Counted from the stretch's first letter, positions 7,978-16,674 are shown. The stretch is 63,007 nucleotides of DNA from Candidatus Aminicenantota bacterium (GCA_017886205.1 JAFNEO010000053.1:128126-191132), one strand, 5' to 3'. Notes: generated by a model not told the origin, from the letters alone. Made by a program: numbers and translations.

Positions 7978-8388
7978 CTACCAAGTGTCATAGGTTGTGC
8001 CGTCCAGTGCCTTGACCTGGGACCCGGAATGAACATCAACGATCCCGTACTCCACCCCCGGGACCATTTCTTCATAGGAGGGTTGATCTTTGATCTCTTG
8101 CCACGTATCGGCCGAGCCGGTCATGGGATCGATGGGGAGCGTGCGGAGGTAGTTTTCTTCGACCAGCGTCCTGAGGGCAGCCGGGTACTTGCCCTTGTCG
8201 GTGTAGTACTCGTTGATCAATTTTCTCATGACGTAGAGGTTTTCTCGCAAAACGGCCTCTTGAGCCCGGTGGCGGGAATGCTGGTAGCGGGGAAGCGCCA
8301 GCCCCACCAGGATCCCGATCAATGCAAAAACAATAATGATCTCGATCAAGGTGAAGCCGCGCCCGGAGCGGACGTCTGCTTTTCGCAT
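7978..8388 (-). CDS. GspG-like type II secretion pseudopilin
   Basis: A 136-residue protein with a class III signal: a basic leader, cleavage after Gly, then FTLIEIIIVFALIGILVGLA with Glu5. The globular domain has GKYPAALRTLVEENYLRTLPIDPMTG, the GspG-type pattern. I start it at the ATG ending at 8388, four bases after the upstream stop. The longer open frame would overlap the upstream gene by 68 bases. It is the middle of three pseudopilin genes and probably forms part of a type II secretion or type IV pilus-like fibre. Confidence 0.87.
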   Translation of the reverse strand: MRKADVRSGRGFTLIEIIIVFALIGILVGLALPRYQHSRHRAQEAVLRENLYVMRKLINEYYTDKGKYPAALRTLVEENYLRTLPIDPMTGSADTWQEIKDQPSYEEMVPGVEYGIVDVHSGSQVKALDGTTYDTW

Positions 8389-8392
8389 CGTC

Positions 8393-8911
8393 TTACCAGT
8401 CCCTGTATTTTGTTCCATCCAAAGCAGTGCCCGGACTCTTGGTATAGATGTCATAGACATTTTCGCCTCCCCAGTCGTCCGCGTCGGGTTTGTCCTGATA
8501 GGACCGCAGCCCCCATTCGATAGAGCCCGTCATTGGATCCCTGGGAATCCGCCGGAGGAACTTGACGGTCTTTTTTTCTGAGCTGGACTTGGACGGCGGC
8601 TGGCCCAAAAGGCGCTGGGATTCGGCTTGGTCGGCCTTGATCTCAACGCCCTTGACCAGCGTCTCCAGGTCCGGCGGATAGCCTTCCGAATCCTCTTCTA
8701 CTTCGATCTTCTTTTCGTCGGCCAGTTTCTTGTAGGCGTCGAGGGCTTCACGGATGAGCCGCAGGTTGCGGCGCAGTTCGATCTCTTTTTCCCGCTTGAG
8801 GGCTGTCTTGGCGATCGGTATGACCGAGGCGGCCAGGATGGCCAGGATGGTCAGAGTGACCAGCATTTCGATAAAGGTGAAGCCCTTTTTTCTCTGCCAG
8901 AGGCCGGCCAT
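8393..8911 (-). CDS. GspG-like type II secretion pseudopilin
   Basis: A 172-residue pseudopilin with a leader ending KKG and a mature helix FTFIEMLVTLTILAILAASV, including Glu5. The globular part carries the GYPPDLETLVKGVEI and RIPRDPMTGSIEWGL blocks that recur in the two following genes, plus an inserted charged stretch (about residues 90-113). It ends in TALDGTKYRDW, and the next protein ends in KALDGTTYDTW, so the two are recent or well-conserved paralogues. It lies 20 bases downstream of pnp on the same transcript. Confidence 0.88.
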   Translation of the reverse strand: MAGLWQRKKGFTFIEMLVTLTILAILAASVIPIAKTALKREKEIELRRNLRLIREALDAYKKLADEKKIEVEEDSEGYPPDLETLVKGVEIKADQAESQRLLGQPPSKSSSEKKTVKFLRRIPRDPMTGSIEWGLRSYQDKPDADDWGGENVYDIYTKSPGTALDGTKYRDW

Positions 8912-8931
8912 GGCTGCCTCCTCCTAATATC

Positions 8932-11109
8932 TCAATATCTGCGTTTGTTCACGGGACGGCGGTCGTCGTGCTGATATTGTTTCCGCCGCGGATAGCCGTC
9001 TTTTTCCCGGTCCGATTCCGGAGTCGAAGCGGGTCCTTCTTCGAGGGCCTTGCGGCTGACGCGGACCTTGTTGTCTTCGTCGATGCTGATGACCTTGACC
9101 TCGAGCATCTGGCCCATCTTGAGGACATCCCGAACGCTACTGACGCGGTGGTGGGCGATCTCGGAGACATGGAGGAGGCCGATGATATTGGGCAGAATCT
9201 CGAGGAAGGCGCCGTACTCTTCGATGCGCACGACCTTTCCGTTGTAGACCTTTCCCATCTCGGCCTCGAGGGTGATCTCGCGGATCATCTCCTTGGCCCT
9301 TTCCGCGGCCTGCATATCCGTGGAGGCGATGGTGATCTTGCCGCCCTCTTCGATGTCGATCTTTGCTTTAGTCGTAGCGATGATCTTTTTGATGACTTTT
9401 CCGGCCGGTCCGATGACCTCGGCCACTTTCTCCGGGTTGATGAACAGGGTGATGATCCGGGGCGCATAAGGGGATATCTCCGGACGCGGAGCGGCCAGAG
9501 CCGCCTTCATCTTGGCCAGGACATGAAGCCGGGCGTCTCGCGCCTTGACCAATCCCTTACGGAAGACATCCAGCCCGATGGACGGGACCTTGAGGTCGAG
9601 CTGGATCGCAGTGATCCCCTTTTCCGTTCCCGTCACTTTCAGGTCCATGTCGCCCAGGTGATCTTCCAGGCCGGCGATATCCGTCAATAGCGCATACCGG
9701 GAGCCGTCGGTGACGAGCCCCATAGCGATCCCGGCGACCGTCATGGAGAGCGGCACTCCGGCGTCCATAAGGGCGAGCACGCCCCCGCAGACCGTGGCCA
9801 TCGAAGAAGACCCGTTGGATTCCAGGATGTCGGACACGATGCGAATCGTGTAGGGGAAGACCTCGGCCGCGGGAATCGAGGGCAGGATGGACTTCTCGGC
9901 CAGGGCGCCGTGACCGATCTCTCGCCTTCCGGGACCGCGCAGGAACGAGACCTCGCCCACCGAGAACGGGGGAAAGTTGTAATGGAGCATAAAGCGCTTT
10001 TCGGTCTCCTCACCCAGGCCGTCGAGCCTTTGGACGTCCTCAAACGTGCCCAGCGTGACCGTGGCCAGAGACTGCGTCTCGCCGCGCGTGAACAGAGCCG
10101 ACCCGTGGGTTCGGGGGAGGAGCCCCACCTCGATGGAGATCGGCCTGATCTCATCGAAGGCGCGGCCGTCGGCCCGCTTGCCCTGATTCAGGACGAGGTC
10201 GCGGACCAGCTTCTTCTCTAGGTCATAAAAGATTTGCTTCGTGGCGCTGATATCCTCTTCGTTCTCTATGGGGATTTCTTCGAGGAGTGATTTGAGGATG
10301 CGCGCGCATTCGGCTTCGCTCTCTTTTTTTTTAGAGACTTGGATGGCTCGGAGAAGGTCGGCGGCGATCCGCCGCTCGACCGGCTCGGCTGTAGCGGCGT
10401 CGACCGTCTTAACGGTGAACTCCCTCTTCTTGATGCCGAGCTTCCGGAAGAGGTCTTTCTGGGCTTCGATGATCCGGCGGATCGGCTCCTGGGCCAGAGA
10501 AACCGCCTCGACGATTTTCTCGTCCTCGATCTCGGTGGCGCCGGCCTCGATCATGATGATGCCCTGATCCGTGCCGACGACAGCCATGTTCAGGGGGCTT
10601 TTTTCGAGCTGAGCCACCGTCGGGTTGATCAGAAGCTGGCCGTCGACGAGACCCACCTTGACCGCCCCCAGGGGAGTGACAAAGGGGATATCGGAAAAAT
10701 AGAGGGCGGCAGAGGCCCCGATGATGCCCAGTGTATCGGGCTCGTTTTCCAGGTCAGCCGAAAGCAGAAGGGCAACGATCTGGGTGTCGAAAAAGTATCC
10801 GTCCGGGAAGAGGGGGCGGATCGGACGGTCGATCAGACGGCTGACCAGGATCTCTCTCTCAGACGGTCGGCCCTCCCGTTTGAAGAAGCCTCCCGGGATT
10901 TTCCCGGCGGCATATGTATTCTCCCTATAGTCGACGATCAAGGGCAGAAAGGGCTTCGGTTCTTTGACCTCTTTCTTCGAAGTCGCGGTGCAGAACATGA
11001 TGGTCTCGCCGAGGCGGACCAGGGCAGAGCCATCGGCCTGACGGCCGATCTTGCCGATCTCGATAGACAGGGGACGGTTGCTGATGTCCAGGATGATGGT
11101 TTCAGACAT
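8932..11109 (-). CDS. pnp: polyribonucleotide nucleotidyltransferase (PNPase)
   Basis: A 725-residue phosphorolytic 3'-5' exoribonuclease. The order of domains is RNase PH 1 (from residue 1), an alpha-helical linker, RNase PH 2 with the catalytic region around LALMDAGVP and IAMGLV, a KH domain (VIGPAGKVIKKII, about residue 570), and an S1 domain (GKVVRIEEYGAFLEILP, about 635). A charged tail follows. FFKREGRPSEREILVSRLIDRP is the conserved N-terminal block. It is 20 bases downstream of rpsO, the usual bacterial rpsO-pnp arrangement. Confidence 0.97.
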   Translation of the reverse strand: MSETIILDISNRPLSIEIGKIGRQADGSALVRLGETIMFCTATSKKEVKEPKPFLPLIVDYRENTYAAGKIPGGFFKREGRPSEREILVSRLIDRPIRPLFPDGYFFDTQIVALLLSADLENEPDTLGIIGASAALYFSDIPFVTPLGAVKVGLVDGQLLINPTVAQLEKSPLNMAVVGTDQGIIMIEAGATEIEDEKIVEAVSLAQEPIRRIIEAQKDLFRKLGIKKREFTVKTVDAATAEPVERRIAADLLRAIQVSKKKESEAECARILKSLLEEIPIENEEDISATKQIFYDLEKKLVRDLVLNQGKRADGRAFDEIRPISIEVGLLPRTHGSALFTRGETQSLATVTLGTFEDVQRLDGLGEETEKRFMLHYNFPPFSVGEVSFLRGPGRREIGHGALAEKSILPSIPAAEVFPYTIRIVSDILESNGSSSMATVCGGVLALMDAGVPLSMTVAGIAMGLVTDGSRYALLTDIAGLEDHLGDMDLKVTGTEKGITAIQLDLKVPSIGLDVFRKGLVKARDARLHVLAKMKAALAAPRPEISPYAPRIITLFINPEKVAEVIGPAGKVIKKIIATTKAKIDIEEGGKITIASTDMQAAERAKEMIREITLEAEMGKVYNGKVVRIEEYGAFLEILPNIIGLLHVSEIAHHRVSSVRDVLKMGQMLEVKVISIDEDNKVRVSRKALEEGPASTPESDREKDGYPRRKQYQHDDRRPVNKRRY

Positions 11110-11129
11110 GGGCGTATCCAGGCCGGAGC

Positions 11130-11396
11130 CTACTTGCGCAGGCTCAACTTCTTGATCAATTGTTCATAGCGGGCGGAATCTTCTCTCCTCAGGTAAGCCT
11201 GGAGCCTCTTCCTCTTTCCGACGAGCCGCATCAGGCCGACCCGAGAAGTGAAATCTTTCTTATGGGTGTTGAGGTGACTGGAGAGGAAATTGATCCGTTC
11301 GCTCAACAGGGCGATCTGGACCTCGGGAGAACCGGAGTCTTGGGCTTGGAGCCGGTTGTCCCCGATGATCTTGGTCTTTAGTTCTTTGCTTAACAC
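11130..11396 (-). CDS. rpsO: 30S ribosomal protein S15
   Basis: An 88-residue ribosomal protein of normal length. The conserved block [21 protein letters not shown] and the C-terminal [22 protein letters not shown] region (here [19 protein letters not shown]) identify it. S15 binds 16S rRNA helices in the central domain of the small subunit. It leads the rpsO-pnp-pseudopilin-lpxB unit behind its own promoter at 11422-11450. Confidence 0.97.
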   Translation of the reverse strand: MLSKELKTKIIGDNRLQAQDSGSPEVQIALLSERINFLSSHLNTHKKDFTSRVGLMRLVGKRKRLQAYLRREDSARYEQLIKKLSLRK

Positions 11397-11421
11397 TCTA
11401 TATACTCCTATTCGGGTTCAT

Positions 11422-11450
11422 ATCTTAGCAAAATTCTGCCCGAATGTAAA
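11422..11450 (-). promoter_or_regulatory. promoter of rpsO-pnp
   Basis: On the minus strand TTTACA (11445-11450) and TAAGAT (11422-11427) are 17 bases apart, with an extended -10 TGC before TAAGAT. The start would be near 11415, leaving a short leader before rpsO. Confidence 0.65.
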
Positions 11451-11496
11451 TCGCGTATTTTCAGTATGTAAACGTCGAGGAAAGCTGTTCCTGCCC

Positions 11497-11682
11497 CTAT
11501 TTCTTGCCGGCTTTGAGGATGTCTCTTCGTCGGACCAGCTCGCGGGCATAGCGAGAGGCCTGTCCTCCCTGAGAGCTTTTGGCCCCTTCCAGCGCCTTTT
11601 CGACCTCGGCGACAGACATTTTGTTGATCTTCTTGCCCCGTTTGGGCTTGACTTGGGCCTGTTCCTGTTTTTCTTCGGCCAT
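11497..11682 (-). CDS. small basic protein of unknown function
   Basis: A 61-residue, strongly charged protein with a Gln/Lys-rich N-terminus (KQEQAQVKPKRGKK) and a helical C-terminal part (MSVAEVEKALEGAKSSQGG, then RELVRRRDILKAGKK). I recognise no family. Its composition would suit an RNA-binding or ribosome-associated protein, but that is only inference from charge and from its position upstream of rpsO. The ATG follows an AAAGGATAAAG site. It is separated from rpsO by about 100 bases that hold the rpsO promoter. Confidence 0.6.
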   Translation of the reverse strand: MAEEKQEQAQVKPKRGKKINKMSVAEVEKALEGAKSSQGGQASRYARELVRRRDILKAGKK

Positions 11683-11771
11683 GCGCTTTATCCTTTCTCG
11701 TGATGAATTAGGGTTATCAAAGCAGGTGAAAGCCCTAAGTTAGCAGAATTCGCCTCCGTCCGCAAGATCGC

Positions 11772-11800
11772 TTGCGCGCTCCGGACGATTCTAGTATAGT
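11772..11800 (+). promoter_or_regulatory. promoter of waaA, nearly leaderless
   Basis: TTGCGC (11772-11777) and TATAGT (11795-11800) have a 17-base spacer. The expected start, near 11807, is only about two bases before the GTG start codon at 11809. Confidence 0.6.
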
Positions 11801-11808
11801 CAACAGGC

Positions 11809-13086
11809 GTGTACGGGTTGTATTCTTTTTTCCTTTTTCTGGCCCTTCTTTTTTACTCTCCCGGGTACTTCATCCGGATGAAGCTCTGGAGAAAAGAGCG
11901 CCTTTTTCTTCGGGAACGGCTGGGGATGAAGCTTCCTGCGTCCAAGGCGGAGGCGCCGTCGCTCTGGATCCATGCCGTCTCGGTCGGCGAAGTCCTGAGC
12001 CTGCGCCGGCTCGTTTCCGAACTCAGGGCCAAGCATCCCTCTTGGCCGATCTATTTTTCCACCCTGACCAACACCGGATACAGGATCGCCAGGCAGACGC
12101 TTTCAGGGGTCGAGGAAATCTTTTTCGTCCCCTTGGATTTTGGCTGGGTCGTGCGTCGGTTCTTTTCCGCCCTTCGGCCCCGTCTGTTCGTCCTTGCAGA
12201 ATCGGAATTCTGGCCGCATCTCCTGCGTCAAGCCCGGAGGAGTTGCCGGTCCGTGATCCTGATCAATGGCCGGATGTCCCGACGCTCCCACGGGAAATAC
12301 CGCCGCTGGAGAAGCCTGGTCAGGCCTGTGCTGGGCAATATCGACTACTTCCTCGTCCAGACTGCCGGAGACCGGGAGCGCCTGGAAGGCATCGGAGTCC
12401 CGCCGCGAAAGGTCGAAGTGGCTGGAAACCTAAAAGCCGAGCTGCGCCTCCCCGAGGTGAGCGCTGAAGAAAGGAACGGTCTGAGGACGGGTTTCGGCCT
12501 TGCTCCCGATAAGAAGCTCATCGTAGCCGGAAGCACGCACAGGGGGGAGGAGGCGCTTATCCTGAAGGCTTTCGCCGGAGCAAGAGAGGTTCGGCCGGAC
12601 CTCGCGATGGTCATTGCCCCTCGGCATCCAGAAAGGTCCTCTGAGGTGGAGAAGGCGGGTGTCGAGATGGGCCTGAGGATGATGAGGAGGACACGGGCCG
12701 AACCGGAAAAGCCCTGGGACGTGCTCGTCCTGGACACAATAGGTGAGTTGGCCAAGTTCTATGCCCTGGCCGACCTGGCTTTTGTGGGGGGAAGCCTAAT
12801 CCCTCACGGAGGCCAAAACTTGCTCGAGCCGGCTTACTATGGAAAGCCCATGTGCTTCGGGAAGCACATGGAAAATTTTGCCGCCCTGGCCGATGATTTC
12901 GTCAGCTCCGGGGCGGCCAGAGTTGTCCTTGGCCCGGAGGAGTTGGAGGCTCTGTTCTTGATGAAAGATGAAAGAGCGCTGGAAGAAATGGGGCGGAAGG
13001 CCAAAGATCTTCTTCGTTCCCTCCAGGGAGCAACGGCCAGGACTCTCCAGGTCATCGAGTCGCGAATCGCCGAGGGCGGGGGTTGA
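11809..13086 (+). CDS. waaA: 3-deoxy-D-manno-octulosonic acid (Kdo) transferase
   Basis: A 425-residue GT30 enzyme that transfers Kdo from CMP-Kdo to lipid A precursors at the membrane. An N-terminal hydrophobic anchor (about residues 4-22) is followed by family features: LWIHAVSVGEVLSLRRLV, PLDFGWVVRRFF, LAESEFWPHLL with the catalytic Glu, and FVGGSLIPHGGQNLLEPAYYGKP in the donor-binding half. The GTG start gives the usual N-terminal anchor; the next Met would remove it. The promoter sits so close that the message may be nearly leaderless. The gene runs into a PAP2 phosphatase gene. Confidence 0.94.
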   Translation: MYGLYSFFLFLALLFYSPGYFIRMKLWRKERLFLRERLGMKLPASKAEAPSLWIHAVSVGEVLSLRRLVSELRAKHPSWPIYFSTLTNTGYRIARQTLSGVEEIFFVPLDFGWVVRRFFSALRPRLFVLAESEFWPHLLRQARRSCRSVILINGRMSRRSHGKYRRWRSLVRPVLGNIDYFLVQTAGDRERLEGIGVPPRKVEVAGNLKAELRLPEVSAEERNGLRTGFGLAPDKKLIVAGSTHRGEEALILKAFAGAREVRPDLAMVIAPRHPERSSEVEKAGVEMGLRMMRRTRAEPEKPWDVLVLDTIGELAKFYALADLAFVGGSLIPHGGQNLLEPAYYGKPMCFGKHMENFAALADDFVSSGAARVVLGPEELEALFLMKDERALEEMGRKAKDLLRSLQGATARTLQVIESRIAEGGG

Positions 13087-13088
13087 GG

Positions 13089-13940
13089 ATGGACCGCCAG
13101 TCAGCCGCAGAAAGGAGGGGCCGTAGGGCCGGCCTCCTGGCGATTGGGGTTCTGCTCTTCGGGATGTTCGGAGTGGTGGCGGGGGGTGCTCAGGAGGCCG
13201 GCGGCGAGAGCAGGCTCGACCGGGCTTTCTTTTGCCGGTTCGGACGCGATTTCACAGAAGTCATCACGGCGCCTGCCCGTTGGGATCGGGGTGATCTCCT
13301 GACGCTGGCTGCAGTCTCGGGGAGCGGGCTTCTACTCATGGCCTTCGACCAGGAGATCCAGGACTGGGCCCAGGGCCGACGCACGGCATCCTCTGATAAG
13401 GCCACATCGTTCATCACCCATTTCGGCGATGGTGCGGTCCTGCTCGGGCTTTCGGCCGCCGTCTATGCGGCCGGCGAGATCGGTCATAACGACGGCTTGA
13501 GAAAGACGGCTCTCCTGAGTCTGGAGAGCCTGGCCACGGCCAGCCTTCTTGTCTGGACGACTAAAGTCATCGTCGGCCGGGCCCGGCCGTACACCGAGGA
13601 GTCGAGCGGCAGTTTTCATCCGTTCGCCCTGAAAAGCAGTCTTTGGTCTTTTCCGTCCGGACACGCCGCGGCCGCTTTTTCCGTGGCCACTACGATCGCC
13701 CTGCAGTCGAGGAGCGTCTTCGTCGATGTCGCCGCTTACAGCCTGGCGTCCTTGGCCGGACTCTCCCGCATCCACGACAATTCGCATTGGGCTTCCGACG
13801 TGTTCATCGGATCGGCCGTGGGCTACTTTGTCGCTAAGAAGATCTCCGACCTCAACCGGACCGGAGAAAAAAGGACAGTGAGCCTGGGATTCCAATGCTC
13901 CGGAGGCCGGCAGGCCTTGACTCTGAGCATCGCCTTTTGA
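13089..13940 (+). CDS. PAP2-family membrane phosphatase
   Basis: A 283-residue protein of the type 2 phosphatidic acid phosphatase family with a hydrophobic N-terminus and several membrane segments. The three catalytic motifs are intact: KVIVGRARP, FPSGH and SRIHDNSHWASD. Such enzymes remove phosphate from lipid phosphates or undecaprenyl diphosphate on the outer face of the inner membrane. Placed after waaA, it may act on lipid A or a carrier lipid, but the substrate cannot be told from sequence. I chose the ATG at 13089, just after the waaA stop; a TTG six bases earlier is the alternative. Confidence 0.88.
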   Translation: MDRQSAAERRGRRAGLLAIGVLLFGMFGVVAGGAQEAGGESRLDRAFFCRFGRDFTEVITAPARWDRGDLLTLAAVSGSGLLLMAFDQEIQDWAQGRRTASSDKATSFITHFGDGAVLLGLSAAVYAAGEIGHNDGLRKTALLSLESLATASLLVWTTKVIVGRARPYTEESSGSFHPFALKSSLWSFPSGHAAAAFSVATTIALQSRSVFVDVAAYSLASLAGLSRIHDNSHWASDVFIGSAVGYFVAKKISDLNRTGEKRTVSLGFQCSGGRQALTLSIAF

Positions 13941-13979
13941 ACAAGTGAGCCTAACAAGAAGGAGCTAAAAAGACCGCGA

Positions 13980-14876
13980 ATGGCCAGGCCGATGAGCGGA
14001 CGTATTTTCATTGTCTGGCTTATCGCTCCCTTCGTCTTTGGCGGCGAGAACCAGTTCCTTCGGTTCCCCGGCGGGACCGAGGTGGAGATTATCGCCCCAG
14101 TTCTTGAGCCCGGTCAAATCATCTTGGCCCGGCTCGTGCAAGCGCCGGATGTCAAGAAGGTCTCGATCCGTTTTGGAGCTGCCGTATACGAGCTGGGGCC
14201 TATGGAGCAGGCGCTCGAAACGTTTACCCTGATCGGCCTTGACCTGGGCCTTAAGCCGGGGCCCCTTGATCTCGAAATGACTGTTTTCCTTCGGGACGGC
14301 CGGATCGAGGAGTTGAAACACCGGGTTCTAATCGGTGACCGAGAATTTCCTGTCAAAAAGCTCTGGGTCAAAGAAGAGTTTGTCAGGCCGCCCCCAGAGG
14401 TCCAGGACCGCATCCAGCGGGAGGCGGAGATCCTGGAAATGGCCTACAGCATAAGCACGGAGAACTGGCTGGGGGAGGGACTATTTGAGCGGCCGCACCC
14501 GGGAGAGATGACGCCCAATTTCGGAGAGAAAAGAATCTATAACAATGTGCCGCGCTCGACCCATTCCGGCGTGGACATTGCGGCGCCATACGGCTCGCCT
14601 GTCCGGGCCTCCAACTCGGGCCGGGTGGTCTTGGCCAGGGACCTCTATTTTTCCGGGAAAACGGTCATCATCGACCACGGTCTGGGGCTTTTCACTTTCT
14701 ACTGTCATTTTTCACGCCTCAAGGTGAGCCGTGGAGATATGGTCAAGAAGGGAGCGGTCATCGCCCTGGCCGGCAGCACAGGACGTTCCACCGGCCCGCA
14801 CCTCCATTGGGGGGTTAAGCTCCTGGGCAGCCGGGTCGATCCGGCCGCCCTCCTCAGCCTGGTGCTGCCAGAATAG
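13980..14876 (+). CDS. M23-family (LytM) metallopeptidase, exported
   Basis: A 298-residue protein with an N-terminal hydrophobic signal or anchor (IFIVWLIAPFVFGG). It has a beta-rich middle region (about 30-130) and a C-terminal LytM domain. The zinc ligands are visible in HSGVD (about residue 193) and HLHWG (about residue 280), so it is likely an active peptidoglycan endopeptidase. A GGAGC element precedes the start. It may cut cell-wall cross-links during growth. The following 103 bases carry the promoter of the next gene. Confidence 0.88.
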   Translation: MARPMSGRIFIVWLIAPFVFGGENQFLRFPGGTEVEIIAPVLEPGQIILARLVQAPDVKKVSIRFGAAVYELGPMEQALETFTLIGLDLGLKPGPLDLEMTVFLRDGRIEELKHRVLIGDREFPVKKLWVKEEFVRPPPEVQDRIQREAEILEMAYSISTENWLGEGLFERPHPGEMTPNFGEKRIYNNVPRSTHSGVDIAAPYGSPVRASNSGRVVLARDLYFSGKTVIIDHGLGLFTFYCHFSRLKVSRGDMVKKGAVIALAGSTGRSTGPHLHWGVKLLGSRVDPAALLSLVLPE

Positions 14877-14939
14877 CCCCTTATCTGAGATCTTTCAGCG
14901 CAGTTAGACCCGGGGACGGCGTCAAGCTCGGGGATTGGG

Positions 14940-14968
14940 TTGACATCGGCGGCCGCCCTTCCTATAGT
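14940..14968 (+). promoter_or_regulatory. sigma70-like promoter of the permuted phosphoglycerate mutase
   Basis: TTGACA (14940-14945) and TATAGT (14963-14968) are 17 bases apart. The start near 14975 leaves about 25 bases before the ATG at 15001. This position argues that the gene truly begins here and is not the tail of a longer one. Confidence 0.78.
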
Positions 14969-15000
14969 AGGACTTCATTTTGCCAAGACCGATAAAGGAC

Positions 15001-16590
15001 ATGAAGACACCGTTCCTGGATATCTCCATGGCCGGCGCCATCCGAGAGGCCTACAAGCTCGGTCAGGAGGACGAGGCCCTGGAACCGATCGTCAAGGTCG
15101 ACCCTTCCGGTCGCCCTCGTGGCAGGATCGGCGATGGCCACAGCGTCATTTTTTACGATATACGGGGGGAACGTGAAATCGAGCTGACCCGGAGTCTCAT
15201 CGACCGGGACTTCCGCTATTTTGACCGCGGTCAGCCATTCCGGCTTCATTTTGTCACCATGATCACCTACGATCCTTCGCTCGACGTGGGTGTGGCCTTT
15301 CCGGCTGAAGAACAAGTGCGTAACACCCTCGTCGAAATCATAACCAAGGCGGGACTGCGCCTGGCCAAGGTGGCCGAATCCGAGAAGGCCGTGCACATCG
15401 GGTTTTTCCTGAACGGAAAGAACGACGCTGTCTTTCCCGGCGAGGATAGGTTTATCATTCCTTCCCCCCAGGGAGTCCGGTCCTATGCGCAGACTCCGGA
15501 GATGAGCGCCGCTTCTGTTGCCCGAGAGGTTGTTTCCAGGATAAAGGACCCGGCCTATCCGGTCGTCATCGCCAACTTGGCCAACGTGGACGTGGTGGGA
15601 CACATCGAAGACAGGACGGCCGTCCTGCGTGCTGTTGAGACGGCTGATGCGGCGTTGGGAACGATCGTCGAAGAATGCCGCCGCCAGGCCGTGACGCTGA
15701 TCGTCACCTCCGACCATGGAACCGTTGAGGAGTGGCTCTATCCCGACGGGTCCATCAATACAGGCCATACCAGGAACCCCGTGCCCTTCATCCTAGCTGA
15801 TTTTTCCGGGCGGGATGAAAAAACCGTTTTGCGCCCCAACGGAGAACTGGCCGATGTAGCGCCGACTGTCCTCGAACTGCTCGCTCTCGACAAGGCGGCC
15901 GAGATGACGGGTGAGAGCCTGATCGTTGCCCCCCACGCCCGGCAGCGCCGGCCAAAGATCGCGCTCCTCATCTTGGACGGATGGGGGCTCAGGGAGGATG
16001 CCTACGGCAACATCATCCGTGAGGCCCGGACCCTCCACTTTGATGCGCTCTGGTCGGAGTTCCCGCACAGCGTTCTGGAAGCAGCCGGCGGGGCGGTCGG
16101 CATGCCCGATCGCACGGTCGGAAATTCCGAGGCGGGGCACCTTCATCTCGGCGCCGGCCGGCGGATTCTTCTGGACCGGGTCAAGATAGACCGCGCGGTC
16201 GAGGACGGGAGCTTTTTTCGGAATCCCGAGTTTCTTGGTGCGATAGCTGAGGCCAAGAAACAAAGGAAGCCACTTCATCTCATGGGTATCGTCTCCCATT
16301 ACAGCTCTCATGGAACGCTCGACCATCTGTTCGCCCTCATGCGCATGGCCAGAGAGGAGGCTGTGGCTGAGCTCTATATCCATGGGTTCATCGGGCGCCG
16401 CGGGGAGAAACCCGAGAGCGGCGCCATCTACGTCGAAAAGGTCGAGCAGATGGGCAGGGAGCTGGGCCTTGGCGAGGTGGTCACAATCATGGGTCGCCAC
16501 TGGTCCCTCGACCGCGAGCACAACTGGGATCGTGTGGAGAAGGCTTATCGGGCCCTGGTCCAAGGCGTAGGCACCCGGGTTTTGGGCTAA
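15001..16590 (+). CDS. circularly permuted cofactor-independent phosphoglycerate mutase
   Basis: A 529-residue alkaline-phosphatase-superfamily mutase interconverting 3- and 2-phosphoglycerate. All blocks of the 2,3-bisphosphoglycerate-independent enzyme are present but in rotated order. Residues 1-308 match the usual C-terminal part: IGDGHSVIFYDIRGERE with R55 and R58, ESEKAVHIGFFLNG with K129, NLANVDVVGH with D197 and H201, TSDHG with D238 and H239, and TGHTRNPVPF with H256. A linker of about ten residues follows. Residues 319-529 match the usual N-terminal part: LLILDGWG with D326, GNSEAGH with nucleophile S376, and LDREHNWDRVEKAY. The protein ends where the family loop GEG would continue into its own N-terminus (AIREAYKLG). 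The usual substrate Asp in DGRD appears changed (GRRGEK). I start it at 15001 after AAAGG; an upstream TTG at 14980 is in frame. Confidence 0.9.
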   Translation: MKTPFLDISMAGAIREAYKLGQEDEALEPIVKVDPSGRPRGRIGDGHSVIFYDIRGEREIELTRSLIDRDFRYFDRGQPFRLHFVTMITYDPSLDVGVAFPAEEQVRNTLVEIITKAGLRLAKVAESEKAVHIGFFLNGKNDAVFPGEDRFIIPSPQGVRSYAQTPEMSAASVAREVVSRIKDPAYPVVIANLANVDVVGHIEDRTAVLRAVETADAALGTIVEECRRQAVTLIVTSDHGTVEEWLYPDGSINTGHTRNPVPFILADFSGRDEKTVLRPNGELADVAPTVLELLALDKAAEMTGESLIVAPHARQRRPKIALLILDGWGLREDAYGNIIREARTLHFDALWSEFPHSVLEAAGGAVGMPDRTVGNSEAGHLHLGAGRRILLDRVKIDRAVEDGSFFRNPEFLGAIAEAKKQRKPLHLMGIVSHYSSHGTLDHLFALMRMAREEAVAELYIHGFIGRRGEKPESGAIYVEKVEQMGRELGLGEVVTIMGRHWSLDREHNWDRVEKAYRALVQGVGTRVLG

Positions 16591-16674
16591 ACCGACGGTT
16601 TTGGTCTGAACTTCCCTAGGGTCCTCAACGTATGATATAGAGAGGTTGTAAGAGCTGCTGCCAACGGAAGCACA

